Assembly: GCF_042186555.1 (NCBI RefSeq)
Contig: NC_133333.1
Location: 63,909,909-63,973,908 of the forward strand
Direction of reading: 5' to 3'
Source: Aquarana catesbeiana
Lineage: Eukaryota; Chordata; Amphibia; Anura; Ranidae
Length of the DNA: 64,000 nt
The notes beneath the pieces are model-generated. The model saw only the letters and a program-made list of their open reading frames with translations, did not search any database and had not been told where the DNA came from. This document shows positions 30,801 through 42,911 of the stretch, one piece after another (position 1 is the stretch's first letter; each line of letters begins with the position of its first letter). Position numbers and translations under genes: made by a program.

Positions 30801-33800
30801 AAGTTATATTTTTGAATCTGTTTTTTCGAAACTGAAACCATCTAAGAAGGGTCTAAAGCTCTCCACCTCTAATGGGGACATGGATACGGTCCAAAACTGT
30901 AAAATTTACAGATGGCATCCTGTATCCATGTCCCCTGCCTACATGTCTTCCAAGGGGGAGATATAAGTTGCCAATTTGCATGCCTTGTAAATGTTTGCTG
31001 ACACGTTGTCCAAGTTCAGGTTTTTCCGACATAGAAATCCCTGCATTGGCATTGTACCAGGTATACCACCCCCTGAGTTTTACAATTGGCGAAATGCTTC
31101 AATTGGAAGCATTCACCATTGGGTAATCGAAAAGAGGTTCTCCTACCAATAACTCTGCAAAAAGAGCAGGAACCACAGGGGAAGGTCCCCCAGGTTTTAC
31201 AAGGGTCCTGTCTTGAATTCGCCTTGTATTCACTTTGAGTCAATAACTCTGCTAAGGAACCTGCCTTCCTGAAGGTGATCTGAGGTTTTGGGGTGAGAAG
31301 ATCCCCCAAAATTGGGTCAGCGGTGAGGATCGACCAATGTTTTATAAGGATTTTCCTTATGGTGTTATGTTCGTTTGAATAACATAGGATGATCCTTACT
31401 GTATCGTCCTGTTTGTGAGTTTTAGTTTTGAAAATTAGGGCATGTCTGTCCTGATCTTTGACCCAGTTGAAAGCTTTTTTTAGGGAGGATTTTGTATATC
31501 CTCTTGCGAGCAATCTCTCGCTCAGTTTATCTGCCTCACATTGGAAGGTTTCTAGTTATGTTTCAAACGCAGGAATTGGCTGAAGGGTATGGATTTTTTA
31601 AGGGGTTCAGGATGGAAACTGTCGGCATGCAAAAGAGTGTTGCCGGCAGTTTCCTTCCTGTAAAGTCTGCTGGCAAGTTTTCCATTCTTATCTCTATATA
31701 TGGTAATGTCCAAGAAATTGATCCGATGGTGATCGTAGGACATGGTGAAAAACAAATTCAAAGCATTTTGGTTCATCGCTTTTAGGCAACCTTTTAAGGT
31801 GTCTTCTGGACCATTCCATATCAGAAAAATATCATCTATGTATCTTTGTCATAGGATGATATATTCAGTAAATGTGGTTAACTGGTCATCAGTTAGAAAT
31901 GCTTTTTCCCACTCCCCAGGTACAGATTTGCTTAGGAGGGGGCGCCACCTGTCCCCATAGCAACACCCTGCACCTGGAGGTAGTGGGAACCCTTAAACAG
32001 AAAGACATTATGTCTGAGGATGAAATCGAGCATCTCAAGTATGAATTTGTTGAATTTCCACTCAGTGGTTGCCTTTTGGTGTAGCACCCGACTGACAGCA
32101 GCTACCCCCAGATCGTGTGGTATGCTGTTATAAAGTGATTTGACATCTATAGTCACTAGAATAGCCAAATCACGGATCACCAAATCCTCCAATACCTGCA
32201 GAAGATGGATGGTGTCCTTAGTGTAGGATGCCAATTCTAGAACATGGGGTCTTAGGTGTTGGTCAATTACTTGACTAATACCTTCCGAGATACTGCCATT
32301 GCCAGATATGATAGGGCGGCCAAGGAGATTATATAAACCTTTATGTACCTTAGGGAGTGCATACATCGTAGGAATGCGGGGATGTCTGGTGCATATGAAG
32401 TCCAATAGCTCACCAGTGATGGCTCCCATTGTAAAGGCTTCATCAACCAGGCGATAGAATTCCTTGGTTGAACCTATCAACTAATGAGGCTGAAATTTTC
32501 CAGTAACATTTTTGATTATTAAGGATTTTCAAGCACATATCTTCGTATTTGGAATTATCCATTAATGCAATATTGCTGCCTTTATCGGACCCCTTAATGG
32601 TTATGTCAAGATTGTTCTTTAAAGATTTTACAGCATTCTGTTGTTCAGGAGTAAGATTTCTAACCAATTTATCCTTATTTAGGGATTCAATTTCTCTAGT
32701 GGTTTGTTTGACGAATAGGGCCAGAGCTGGATTTTGGTTAAGTGCGGGAAATCTGTGTGATTTCCTTTTAAATTGTTTTTGTTGTTGTACATTGCAAATT
32801 TTTTCATCCTCACTGTCCTCACTTTCCCAGGCATCCAACCAACCAGACTCCACTCCCTCACTTTCCTGTAGGAGCAGATTCAGGTCCCGAAGGGCCCTAC
32901 AATCTGCTGCTTTAAGGTTGGGCGCAATTGTTTCCTCACGTTTACTAGTTTTCTTATACATGCTTTTCAAAAGTAATTTTCTCGCAAACAGGAAAATAAC
33001 TTTTACTGTTTAAAATTTATCCAGACTCCTATTGGGGCAAAAGGAGAGTCCCAAAGAGAGAACTTCTTCCTCAGCCTCAGTGAGTATATGCGATGATAAA
33101 TTAATTATATTCAATTTACCACTTACATATTTTGGGTCAGCGTGGGTTCCTGTTCTTTCCGTGCTGTTAATGCCTGTGTCAGGGTCATTTTGTCTAAAAA
33201 ATCATCAAGTTGGGTTTGATTCTTTGGGATAGCTCCCAAATCTTTGGTGGTTTTGGTCATTTTACCTCTACCCACATTGGACCCTTTGGTACCTTCAGTG
33301 TTAGCTTGCATGTGTCTAGGAAAATTGTCCACTTTGTCTCCCCGTGATGTATGTGGGGCATCTGCACTTCGCTTCTTATTGATCTGTTGAAGTTCACCAT
33401 CCATTTTCTGTGATTTAGGATTGAAGGACCCTTCCTTTTTCTAAGAGTACGATCTGTAAAGGAAGAGGCTGAGGAAGACGCCTTAGAGGTTGTGTCTGAA
33501 CTGTAGTCATTTTTCTCCTGATTTCTAGGGGATTTCTTAGTTTAATTCTTGAAATTTTTGTTTTGGTGCCATAAGCTCGATTCTCCCCAAAGGCATTTTT
33601 ATCCCTCCAGAATTTCTTTTCTTTCTTTTGGAGAATGGCCTTACTGAAGGTCCTAAGATGTTCCCTCAATTTGTCTTCGAGGCTTGTATAGTCCTCATGT
33701 GTCTTTAGGGGAATCAAGCAATTATAAAGAGCACCAATCTCTGAATCTAAAGTATTCAATTGTAATTTGTATTCATCTTGTAACAGTAGCATTAAATTTC

Positions 33801-35191
33801 TAGAGCAGTCATTAAGTTTGGATTCCCAATTTTTCTTAAGGTCATTTGAGATATGATCTAGAATAGGAAAGATTTGGATTCTTAATCCTATTGGGTTAAT
33901 ATTTTCTTGGATGTATCTTTCTAGAGATTGTATGTGCCAATGTAGTGCACATTTCTTCTCCAATACTTTTGTAAGACTATGAAAGAGTGAAGTCAACAAT
34001 TGGACCCGGAGGACTGGCAAGGTATGACTATTATGCTATCCAAATGCTCTAAGAATGTTCTCTTTTTGGAGAACGCTTATAAAGTCTTTTATAGATGGTA
34101 CTATACCCCGGCTAGTTTAGCAAGCTTCATCCCATCTTATTCCCCCCTCTGTTTTCGAGGGTTCTCACAGGAGGGCACGATGTCACATATCTGGTGGACC
34201 TGCCCCAGGGTTTGCAGATACGCACTACTACACAACCTTTTTAATACCACTATAAAGCAGGATCCTTTTGAGGCCCTTTTATGGAAACCGATTGCAGAGC
34301 TTCTTCGTCCTGAACGCCAATTAGCAGCACATATTTTTACCGCAACTAAATTGACCATAGCAAGGGCCTGGAAAACTCGAACCTTAGCTTTGAAGCAGTT
34401 AAAAATTGTGTGAATGATATCATGGTAAGCAAGAAACTTACAGCCATATTGTTGGACACGCATGATAAGTTCCTCAGGATATGGCAACCCTGGGTGACCC
34501 ATAACCGTCCATCAAGATTTGGCCTAATGCTTCTTTCCCTATAATGAGCCTCCGTTCCCCCCATCCCAGGGTCCTCCCCTCCTCTCCCACCCCCCCTCTT
34601 CTCCCACTTTCAATTTCTCTTTCCTTCTTCTTATTCAGGCCTTTGGGCTTCAGTCTACAGAGTTTCGATATTTAAGTTAACAAAAAAAGTTATTCCATAC
34701 AAAGGTATGTTATCTTCTTTGAAGTTAATCAATTTAACCTGATTTTATTTCTGGTTCCTTTTTCTTTTTTTTCTTTTTTTTTTTTATTAATGCAATGTTG
34801 CGTATTACAATAACATCTCACTATGCATCCTTTAAATGTTTATGAGTGTTTGCACACATAATATTCTGTGTTTGCAGTTTACCGTTATGCTAGTAAACAC
34901 GAGATGAAGACTCTCCTTAGTATGTAGCCTGGCCTCGGCCTTGAGCTGCCTGAGACCAGGTTTAAATTCTTGAATGTCAATTCTATCTGCCGGGCTCAGG
35001 CAGCCTTATACCTGTTAATTCATGATGTATCCATCACTGCTTTTTACTATTCTGTTGATATATATTTTCAATAAAACTCTTTGTACAAGAAAGAGTGAAG
35101 TCAAATCAGTTTTAATTTGTTCCTTTGCTTGATAGTTACTTTGAATAGTGGACATAAGTTCCTCCCAGTTCTCACCTAAGAGGTCCCCCAT
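30800..35191 (-). pseudogene. Penelope reverse transcriptase with GIY-YIG endonuclease, broken
   Basis: The coding region starts at an ATG at 35191 (MGDLLGENWEEL), is interrupted by an L1 fragment (33997-35088), and continues with the helical N-domain (33980-33420), a polar linker (33404-33123) and a pre-RT region with LTPEQQNAVKSLKNNLDITI and KGSDKGSNIALMD (32700-32540). The RT follows: PTMYALPKVHKG and GRPIISG (32360-32300), TIDVKSLYNSIPHDLG (32140-32090), VQGVAMGTGGAPS (about 31950), and the catalytic RYIDDIFLIW (about 31850-31820). The GIY-YIG nuclease lies at 31110-31020 (GVVYLVQCQC, FYVGKT), after CxxC-type residues CGSCSFC, and reads on in another frame to about 30800. At least four frameshifts or stops inactivate it. 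It would reverse transcribe its own RNA at a nicked target. Confidence 0.9.
33997..35088 (+). mobile_element. 5'-truncated L1 fragment, plus strand
   Basis: Flanked by the 16-bp duplication gaaagagtgaagtcaa (33981-33996 and 35089-35104) and therefore a true insertion into the Penelope coding region. The 5' part (34000-34413) encodes the C-terminal end of an L1 ORF2, with the knuckle CFRGFSQEGTMSHIWWTCPR. The 3' UTR ends ttttcaataaaactctttgtacaa. The remaining ORF2 segment is open to its stop at 34413. Confidence 0.92.
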
Positions 35192-35472
35192 TCCGAATAG
35201 CTGCAGAAAAGGTGAAATAAACGAATAGAGCTACAATGTGCCCCCCAACTACAAGTAGGACCATATTGGAAAACCAGAAAACTGAGGTATTTCCCTTAAT
35301 TAAGGGCCATCCCTGGAGTTTCAAAACAACTTTTTGTGTAAAAATCTAAATTGGGGTTCACATCAAAAGCTGGGAGTCAATGTGAGGATATGGGTGTGTT
35401 ATCCACCCTTAAAATCTGAAAATAAACAGACTCTCAGAAGTTGGTGTGAAGAATTGCCACCATCCCTAAATA
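35105..35472 (-). other. Penelope 5' coding start and leader
   Basis: Holds the first codons of the Penelope ORF (start at 35191) and the leader between it and the terminal repeat. No other gene. Confidence 0.55.
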
Positions 35473-36395
35473 ATACAGAAGGAACCTCATATAAATGGGA
35501 TTTTAAGAGCAAAATTACTTACAAAAAATGATGCTAAAAAAATATAAATTTTATTTTACAAAAAAGGTTAAAAACAATTTTATACAAGAAACATGTGTAT
35601 GAACAACACAATTTGTAATGTATTACAGTAATGACAAAAAAATCAAGTCCAACGCGTTTCGAAATAGTTAATTTATGTAATCTTCTTCAGGGATAATTTT
35701 TGCTATTTCTGAAAGGTACAAAATATGATATAAGTGTACATATATCTCATAACATGCATATGAAGCCTGTGCTGAAATACATAAAAGACTTATAAAAATA
35801 GTAGTTGACATGAAAGTTTCCAGTGGTTCATCGGACATCCACCCAATCTGTATAGGCCTTTAATCATGCAAAAGAACCCCCGATATTAAAATCCGAAAGG
35901 CGGAGAACCACTTTAACAAGGTTGCAAATGGCAGTAGTGTGGAAATCTAGGAAAGGAACACATAGCACATGGTAAAGCATGGAAGAAAAAAAAAACCTTA
36001 CATGGATTTTTGTAAGTTGCGACGTTTCAACCATGAAATATATGATGGAAAATAGAAAAAGAGGGGCAAAATTCAAGCCACTCAAGATTGATTTGGCAGG
36101 GAGTCCCAACCCTGAAAGATGATGCAAAAGGAAAATATAAGGGTTGTCTGAAAGCTAGATAATATGCAAAAATAATTAGAAAAAACAGGGCCTTATTTGC
36201 CAAAAGTAAAACCATATTTATGAATTGGAAAGCAGAAGGATCCAAATTCATAACGTTCAATAAATAAGACGATGGCTAAAAAATCACTCAAATAGGGAGA
36301 TCCCCCATAAACACAGGGGGCACCCCTCCATGAGTGGAAGCCAGAATCTCAAGAAATCAAAAAGGAAAGTAAAATCAAATTATTCATGAAAATTA
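35473..36395 (-). repeat. Penelope terminal repeat copy 2 (upstream)
   Basis: Direct copy of 27281-28195, upstream of the ORF. Minus-strand cctgaagaag...cgaaacgcgttgg motif at about 35695-35650. Confidence 0.88.
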
Positions 36396-36412
36396 TAAAT
36401 TTTAAATATATA

Positions 36413-37086
36413 TTTCTTGAGATTCTGGCTTCCACTCATGGAGGGGTGCCCCTGTGTTTATGGGGGATCTCCCTATTTGAGTGATTTTTTAGCCATCATC
36501 TTATTTATTGAACGTTATGAATTTGGATCCTTCTGCTTTCAAATTCATAAATATGGTTTTACTTTTGGCAAATATGGCCCTGTTTTTTCTGATTATTTTT
36601 GCATATTATCTAGCTTTCAGACAACCCTTATATTTTCCTTTTCCATCATCTTTCAGGGTTGGGAGACCCTGCCAAATCAATCTTGAGTGGCTTGAATTTT
36701 GCCCCTGTTTTGAAATATTTTCCATCATATATTTCATGGTTGGAACGTCGCAACTTACAAAAATCCATGTAAGGTTTTTTTTTTTTTCTTTGTTTTTTTT
36801 TCTTCCATGCTTTACCATGTGCTATGTGTTCCTCTCCTAGATTTCCACACTACTGCCATTTGCAACCTTGTTAAAGTGGTTCTCCGCCTTTCGGATTTTA
36901 ATATCCGGTTGTTCTTTTGCATGATTAAAGGCCTATACAGATTGGGTGGATGTCCGATGAACCATTGGAAACTTTCAGGTCAACTACTATTTTTGTAAGT
37001 CTTTTATGTATTTCAGCACAGGCTTCATATGTATGTTATGAGATATATGTATACTTATATCATATTTTGTACCTTTCAGAAATGGC
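36413..37086 (+). repeat. Penelope terminal repeat copy 3, inverted
   Basis: Reverse complement of about 35700-36365, separated from it by only about 50 AT-rich bases, so the two form a 670-bp-arm palindrome. It stops before the hammerhead-like part of the repeat. Such head-to-head copies are characteristic of Penelope insertions. Confidence 0.88.
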
Positions 37087-37087
37087 A

Positions 37088-37740
37088 ATATGCATTAGAG
37101 GGGGAAGGGTAAATGCCCTTTTAGGAGGAGCTAGAGGAGCGAGAGTCTTTTTACATAATTTTAACAAGGTACATGTCACATGTTGGCAACGTAACATGCT
37201 AAGATGACCTGTGTGCAAATATCCTTAAAAAGACATATAAAAGTGAACCATCATTAAAAAAAAATGTCAAGTTTAGTGGTGCGCCTGTTCAACCCATGCA
37301 AATGCATTTACGTTGCTTGACATTTAGTAAGATTTTGCCGGCGCAGTGAGCCAACGCATTTGAACAAGCGCAAATGCCGCTTGCGCATGCGCAGTGCATA
37401 AATTGACCTCACACAGTTCTAAACAGGCACAGCAGGCTTGTTCAGAAAAAGTTACTTTCTCATTCTATTTTGGGCATATTTGTTACTTGGGCAGTTATTA
37501 CTATACTTCCTCACATCACCCCACACCACCCCACTTCTAGCTTCTTTTAATTTTGAGTTGAAGATGCCCTGCTCCATGTCCATAGTGGTGCACTGATCGC
37601 CTCCTCCCGTGCGTCGAGAATACTATAGTAAATGGGGAATAGCGCTGTGTTACCGGCACAAACGTTTCGTAAATACCAAAACGTACGTTGCGCCTCGGCG
37701 TGCGCCTCAACTCATGGCACAAACGGTTCGTAAATCAGCC
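37088..37740. other. Non-coding spacer
   Basis: Begins with the right copy of atatgcattaga. Contains gcgcatgcgcag near 37383 and a run of imperfect cgtttcgtaaat / cggttcgtaaat motifs near 37665-37735. No gene found. Confidence 0.4.
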
Positions 37741-37839
37741 CCAATGTCCTCAGCAGAAGTCAGGCAGGGCTCATGTCAAACCATCGCGCTACATCTACAC
37801 CCTGCACAGTCTCATCAAGAACCATGTCCACAATACAAA

Positions 37840-39511
37840 ACACGTAAAGGCCTATTCCTCAAACTATTGGAGAGTGGAATAGGAGGGAAAACATATGTTA
37901 TAAAGAGTTCATACACTGAGAAAAGCTGCAGCGTAAAGGTGAATGGGAAAAAAACGAACACTTCCGACAGGCCCGAGGAGTCAGACAGGGCTGCAGCCTA
38001 AGTCCCACTCTCTTCAACATCTACATCAATGAACTGGCTGCCACTCTAGAATCCCCCCCAGCACCAGGACTGACTACATGACACTGAGGTGACGTTCCTG
38101 CTGTATGCGGATGACCTCTTACTTCTGTCACCAACAGAGAAAGACCTACAAGACAGCCTGGAAGTGCTGGAGAAATACAGTGCCACATGGGCACTACCAA
38201 TCAACTCAAGCAAAACAAAAATCATGGTGTTCCAAAAGAAAAATACAAAACAAACAAACAAAGAGCTCTTCCTTTACATTAAACAACTGCACTGTTGATG
38301 AAACTAACAGCTACACATACCTCGGCCTAGAAATGAACAAATCAGGAAGTTTCAAGCCAGCCATAGAGGCACTAAAAGACAAGGCATGCAGAGCCTTCTA
38401 TGCCATCAGAAGACAGCTGTACTACCTAAAACTACCAGTGAGAGTCTGGCTCAGAATATTTGATAGTGTCATCACCCCAATTCGTCTTTATGGCAGTGAA
38501 GTTTGGGGTCCTATCACCTACCCAGACCAATTCAAATGGGACCCCAGCCCAACAGAAATATTCCATCTGGAATTCTACAAGCACCTCCTCCAAGTCCATC
38601 GGAGCACCTCCAACAGTGCTTGCCGATCTGAGTTGGGCAATTTTCCCTTACTTCTTTTAGTATAGAAGAGGGGTCTATCATACTGGGACCGACTACAAAA
38701 CAGCAGTCCCAACTCATACCACCATAAAGCCTTACTGAACAATGAGGACCAGTCCAAGCCATGTGGTCTGCAACAACTCATCAACACCTTGTCTATCCCA
38801 AACTCTCAACAATGCGGCCTGACAAAATCTCAAATAAAAAACATAATGAAAGACTCCAAAGAAAAACATGTTGGAGAATGGAGAAATAACAAACTCCAAA
38901 AAACTAACTGTTTACCAGTCACTGCAGAGAGACTACAAACTGGCCCCGTACCTGGAGGTACTACAAGACCCCAAAGACAGACATACCCTGAGCCTGTACA
39001 GACTGAGCATCCACAGCCTGGAAATCGAATTAGGATGGCACAGACAGATTTACAAACCCAGGGAGTGGAGAATCTCTGGAGGAGAGTGTCCCTCACTGAT
39101 GAATACTTTGGGCAATGTAGCAGGAAGTGGTCCTCATCCTCCAGGACCCCCTGCTACAGCAATGTGACCAGGGGGTCCTGGAGGATGACATTGCCCAAAG
39201 TACTCATCAGTGAGGGACACTCACTTACAGAGACTCTCCACTCTCATCCCGGACTTCAATTCTATAAAAGAGAAGAGAAAACTCCAATCTCTACTGGGAG
39301 AAGAGGAGCCAATGGTAAAAATAGCTGCCCAATATGTGACACCGTGTCACAGACTGAGAGGGACATGAAAAACCGAGGACTTAAAAATCTGTTACACAGA
39401 CTTATACCCATTCCCCTTTATATTACCTATTACCCCCCCCCCCCCCCCCTTTTTTCTTATACAAACTCAACTGCTTTGGCAAGGCTAACATTTATTTGTT
39501 TCTGCCAATAA
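37840..39511 (+). pseudogene. RT and C-terminal part of the Nimb/I-like LINE, broken
   Basis: Blocks appear in order: GLFLKLLESGIGGKTYVIKS, RQARGVRQGCSLSPTLFNIY at about 37970-38030, and the catalytic LLYADDLLLLSPTE at about 38098-38140. Then come the thumb (TWALPINSSKTKIMVFQKK), SYTYLGLEMNKSGSF, PIRLYGSEVWGPIT, and a terminal region with SLYRLSIHSLEIELG (about 39000) and a cysteine pair NSCPICDT (about 39330). The catalytic YADD is preserved, but the frame shifts near 38040, 38290, 38660 and 38900, and a hairpin rearrangement sits at 39068-39245. Non-functional. Confidence 0.85.
39068..39245. repeat. Perfect-looking inverted repeat inside the LINE
   Basis: The block gagaatctctggaggagagtgtccctcactgatgaatactttgggcaatgt is followed after about 60 bases by its near-complement ending gtgagggacactcacttacagagactctcc. 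The interior holds a second stem (tcctccaggaccccctg / cagggggtcctgga). This locally disrupts the reading frame. Confidence 0.82.
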
Positions 39512-39527
39512 AGCTTATTTGAATTGA

Positions 39528-40028
39528 GAGAGAGAGAGAGGCACAGAGAGAGAGAGAAGCAGAGCGAGAGTGGCACAGAGAGAGGCAGAGAGAGAGAGAA
39601 AGAGAGAGGGGGCACAGAGAGAGAGGAAGAGAGAGGGGAGAGAGGCACAGAGAGAGAGAGGCAGAGAGAGACAGAGAGAGAGGCAGAGGCAGAGAGAGAA
39701 AGAGAGAGGCAGAGAGAGAGAGAGGCAGAGAGAGAGAGAGTGAGTGTGAGGCAGAGAGAGAGAGAGAGAGAGAGAGGCAGAGAGAGAAAGAGAGAGATGG
39801 GGAGAGAGTGAGGCAGAGAGAGACTGGAAGAGAGAGACAGGCAGAGAGAGACAGGTGGAGAGAGAGAGAGGCAGAGAGAGAGAGACAGGTGGAGAGAGGG
39901 AGAAAGAGACAGGCAGAAAGAGGGAGGCAGAGCGCGAGAGGCAGAGAGAGAGAGGGAGAGGCAGAGAGAGGGAGGGGCAGAGAGAGACAGACACAGAGAC
40001 ACAGAGAGAGAGAGAGGCAGAGAGAGAG
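39528..40028 (+). repeat. (GA)n-rich microsatellite, LINE tail
   Basis: Dominated by gagagag with interspersed gcagagaga and gacag variants; it follows directly on the LINE 3' end, so it grew from the LINE's tail. It is interrupted by the Gypsy insertion and resumes at 54151-54178. Long Ser/Leu or Arg/Glu frames here are artefacts. Confidence 0.9.
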
Positions 40029-40067
40029 TGTCAGGGCTGGGCTCAGCCCTTCCTTAGAGCTCTGTGC
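40029..40067 (+). repeat. Gypsy 5' LTR stub
   Basis: Matches the first 42 or so bases of the 3' LTR (tgtcagggctgggctcagccc...agagctctgtgc) with a 3-base gap, then jumps into gag. A deletion removed the rest. Confidence 0.85.
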
Positions 40068-41133
40068 AGAGGGTTTCTCAACCAGGTTGGGATATACTTT
40101 ACAGATGCTGCCCCAGGCTTTTCCCATGGATAGAAGCAAAGTAGGCTTCATGATTTCTTTGCTTTCTGAGAGAGCCTTGGCCTGGGCAAACCCTCTATGG
40201 GAGACACAAAACCCTGTCGTCCTGAGTTTGTGACTTCCTTTAAAACGGTATTTGATGTTCCCACACACTCCACTTCTGCTGCCAAGAGCCTCATGTCCAT
40301 AAAACAGAGTACGGGAACTGTGTCCTATTACGCCATTGAATTCCAAATTCTGGCAGCAGAGGTTGCTTGGAACAATGAGGCTCTCGTGGCTGCTTTTTCT
40401 CATGGCCTCTTGGATACCATCAAAGATGAGATAGCAGCCCGAAGCATATCCACTGAGCTGGAGAGGTTGATCATGTTTGCCATTCTCATTGACTCCAGAT
40501 TCCAAGAGAGACCTTCCTTTAAGGAGCTCTTGTGGAAGCCTCCTGTACATTTTGCTCCGAGCTTTGCAGTCCCACCCGTGCCTCCCTCACCTCCCGTACC
40601 TCCTTGTACCAAGTCTGCCAGTGAGGTAGAATCCATGCAATTGGGCTTCACATGTCTCTCTGCAGATGAAAGGGCCTTTAGGAGGAGGGAGAGATTGTGC
40701 CTTTATTGTGGCTAGGCAGGTCACTTCCTGAAGTCTTGTCCTACCCGTCCAGAAGAACGCTTGCACCTGAGGTCATGTAAGGGACAGATCTTAGGTGGCA
40801 TTGTTTCGTTCCCAGTTATCCAGAAGGATAAGCCCCTGGTTCTGGTGACCCTTTCTTGGTCTGAGTCATCCATCGAGATACAGGCTCTAATCGACTCTGG
40901 GTCTGTTCATTGATGGTGCCTTTGTGTCTAAGCACTCGATTCTGCTGCAGCTTCATGCCACTCCACTTGCCATTGAGGCTATTGATGGGAGACCTCTACA
41001 GCCTGCCCATGTGACTTATGAGACTGCTCCATTGACCATGGCCGTAGGGGCTCTTCACCATGAGAAAATCCAATTCCAAGTAATTTCCTCACCTCATTTC
41101 CTGGTGGTTATTGGTTATCCTTGGTTACAGAGG
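40068..41133 (+). pseudogene. Gypsy Gag and protease region
   Basis: Gag capsid blocks are clear: MLPQAFPMDRSKVGFMISLL and ERALAWANPLW (40105-40200), then AAKSLMSIKQSTGTVSYYAI and AAEVAWNNEALVAAFSHGL (40280-40410). A proline stretch and a CCHC zinc knuckle (CLYCG, H, C at 40698-40740) follow, with a stop codon TAG inside the knuckle. The aspartic protease begins ALIDSGS (40888-40908), then IGYPWLQRHNPSF (41110-41150) marks the linker before RT. Two or three frame changes occur. The target duplication of the L1 splits the sequence after 41133-41148. Confidence 0.88.
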
Positions 41134-42911
41134 CACAACCCCTCTTTTTTTTTTTCAATAATTTTTATTCAAGTTTTGTCAGTTTACAAAGTTATAGATC
41201 ACGTTTACATATAGCAGTAGGTATCGTAAACCGAAAGATAAACAATAGAGGCTAACAGAGTCATATAACTTTGCATTCCTAATACAATTTCCTGAATTAT
41301 GAGGAATACGAGCAAGGCAGGAGAGACTATATTCCTCCATTAGTCACCCCATTTGGGAACTAACTGTGACATTGTGGAGGTACAGCCCCTTACATGCCTA
41401 TGTGTCATCGGCAACATTAACTGGTTTATATCTGTTAGCATTTGTGTAACAAGAGCGTATAGCTCATAACAAGTAAAAAGTAAACTAATATGTATATTAT
41501 ACAGCATCAATTCAGAGACCATATGGAAAAGGAAGGAAATTAATCTTAAAAATACAGAAAATCATGAGATATTTCGCTAAAATGATAGTATGTGAGATTT
41601 TAGTCAGTTACGATGAGTGTCGTACCAAGTTATCCAACATTGCCAACGCGGAAGAAATTTGTCATAATGTCCACTAATGGATGCTAGCATCTTCTCATAA
41701 GTGTAATGTAAGGATAGTGTATTCAACGCCTCTTCTACCTCTGGAGGGTTTAGAGATCTCCATTTTCTTAGTATCACTAACTTGGCTGCCAGGAATAAGT
41801 GGATAGTAAATTGTCTATATATTGGTGGGATATCTTCTATGCCTATATTTAGGATAGCTAAAGAAGAGGAATTGTGTATATGTAGATCTGTTGTTTGGCG
41901 TAGAATTTTAAAGATGTGGGACCAATATGAGGTCAGGTGTTCACATCCCCATAGGATGTGATAGATGGTGCCCGGTTACCCACAATTTCTCCAACAGGTG
42001 GGGAGAGTTCCCATAGGTTGATTCATTTGGTTGCCGAGTGGATGTGTTGCAGAGCCCTGTGCCATTGTTGTGGAGAAAAGGAGTCATTAAGGTCCCTTTC
42101 CCATGCTAGCATGGAATTTGTTTTGGTAAATATGTTTTTACCATGGATTTACTTATAAAATAATGAGATACCTCCTTTACGAGGTGTTTTGGTAGTAAGG
42201 TAGACATGAATCTGCCAGAATAAGTTGTATTTGATGTCATTTTTTTTTAGATAAGAAGCAACTCTGAAATGCTGAAATTGTTCTGAGATAGGTAGGTCAT
42301 ATGTCGATTGTAAGTCAGCAAACGATCTTACGTTAGTGCCAGAGTATAGTTCCGAAACCCATTGCATTCCCTTCGCTATCCATTTAGTCAAGAGCATGTC
42401 TGGAATCAGTAGAGCCAAGGTTGATATAGGGATTGACAGAGATATAGTGGGAGATGATCTAGATTTGGTATTTATCAAGGTCTTCCATGAATTTAGTGTT
42501 GCTAGGATTGGGAAAGGGAGGTCAGAAGGTTTGGATTTAAGATGCAGGTAAGCTAAAATATAGTCATAAAGGTTACCTCCTAGTATTGTAGTTTGTTCAA
42601 TACTACACCAAAGTGGCGTTTGGTGGTTGGGAAACCACCCTCTAAGTTGTGCTAGGATTGCAGCTAGATGGTAGTCAACAAATATCGGTAAACCAGCCCC
42701 GCCTGCTGTTTTTGTTTTGCGGAGTTTGGATAGAGCGCTTCTGGCTTTTTTTACCTTCCCATAGATATCTAGAAAGTATGGATTGTAAGTTATGAAAGTA
42801 TTGTCGGGGGACTAGAATGGGAACTGTGCAATATATGAAGAGTACTTGCGGCAGAATTTGCATTTTAAAGGCGGCTAGCCTGCCTGACCATGACAGTGTG
42901 TGTTTGCTTAA

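Larger units (their letters stand above)
27281..37087 (-). mobile_element. Penelope-like retroelement complex, minus strand
   Basis: A composite with direct terminal repeats (27281-28195 and 35473-36395), a third, inverted copy (36413-37086) meeting the second head to head, and one long coding region for a Penelope reverse transcriptase with GIY-YIG endonuclease (35191-30800, minus). Penelope elements typically carry such partial direct and inverted terminal copies. A probable 12-bp duplication, atatgcattaga, occurs just left (about 27269-27280) and just right (about 37088-37099). Two later retroelements sit inside it. The coding region has several stops. Confidence 0.85.
37740..39527 (+). 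mobile_element. Non-LTR retrotransposon (Nimb/I-like), 5'-truncated
   Basis: A plus-strand LINE remnant that ends gccaataaagcttatttgaattga and then a (GA)n tail. That terminus is one I associate with Nimb/I-type LINEs of fish and frogs; the assignment is from memory. Coding capacity is RT onward only. The 5' boundary is uncertain. Confidence 0.7.

Noticed and set aside
39492..40550. Very long Ser/Leu-rich (minus) and Arg/Glu-rich (plus) open frames
   Set aside because: They are translations of the (GA)n microsatellite, in which stop codons cannot occur.
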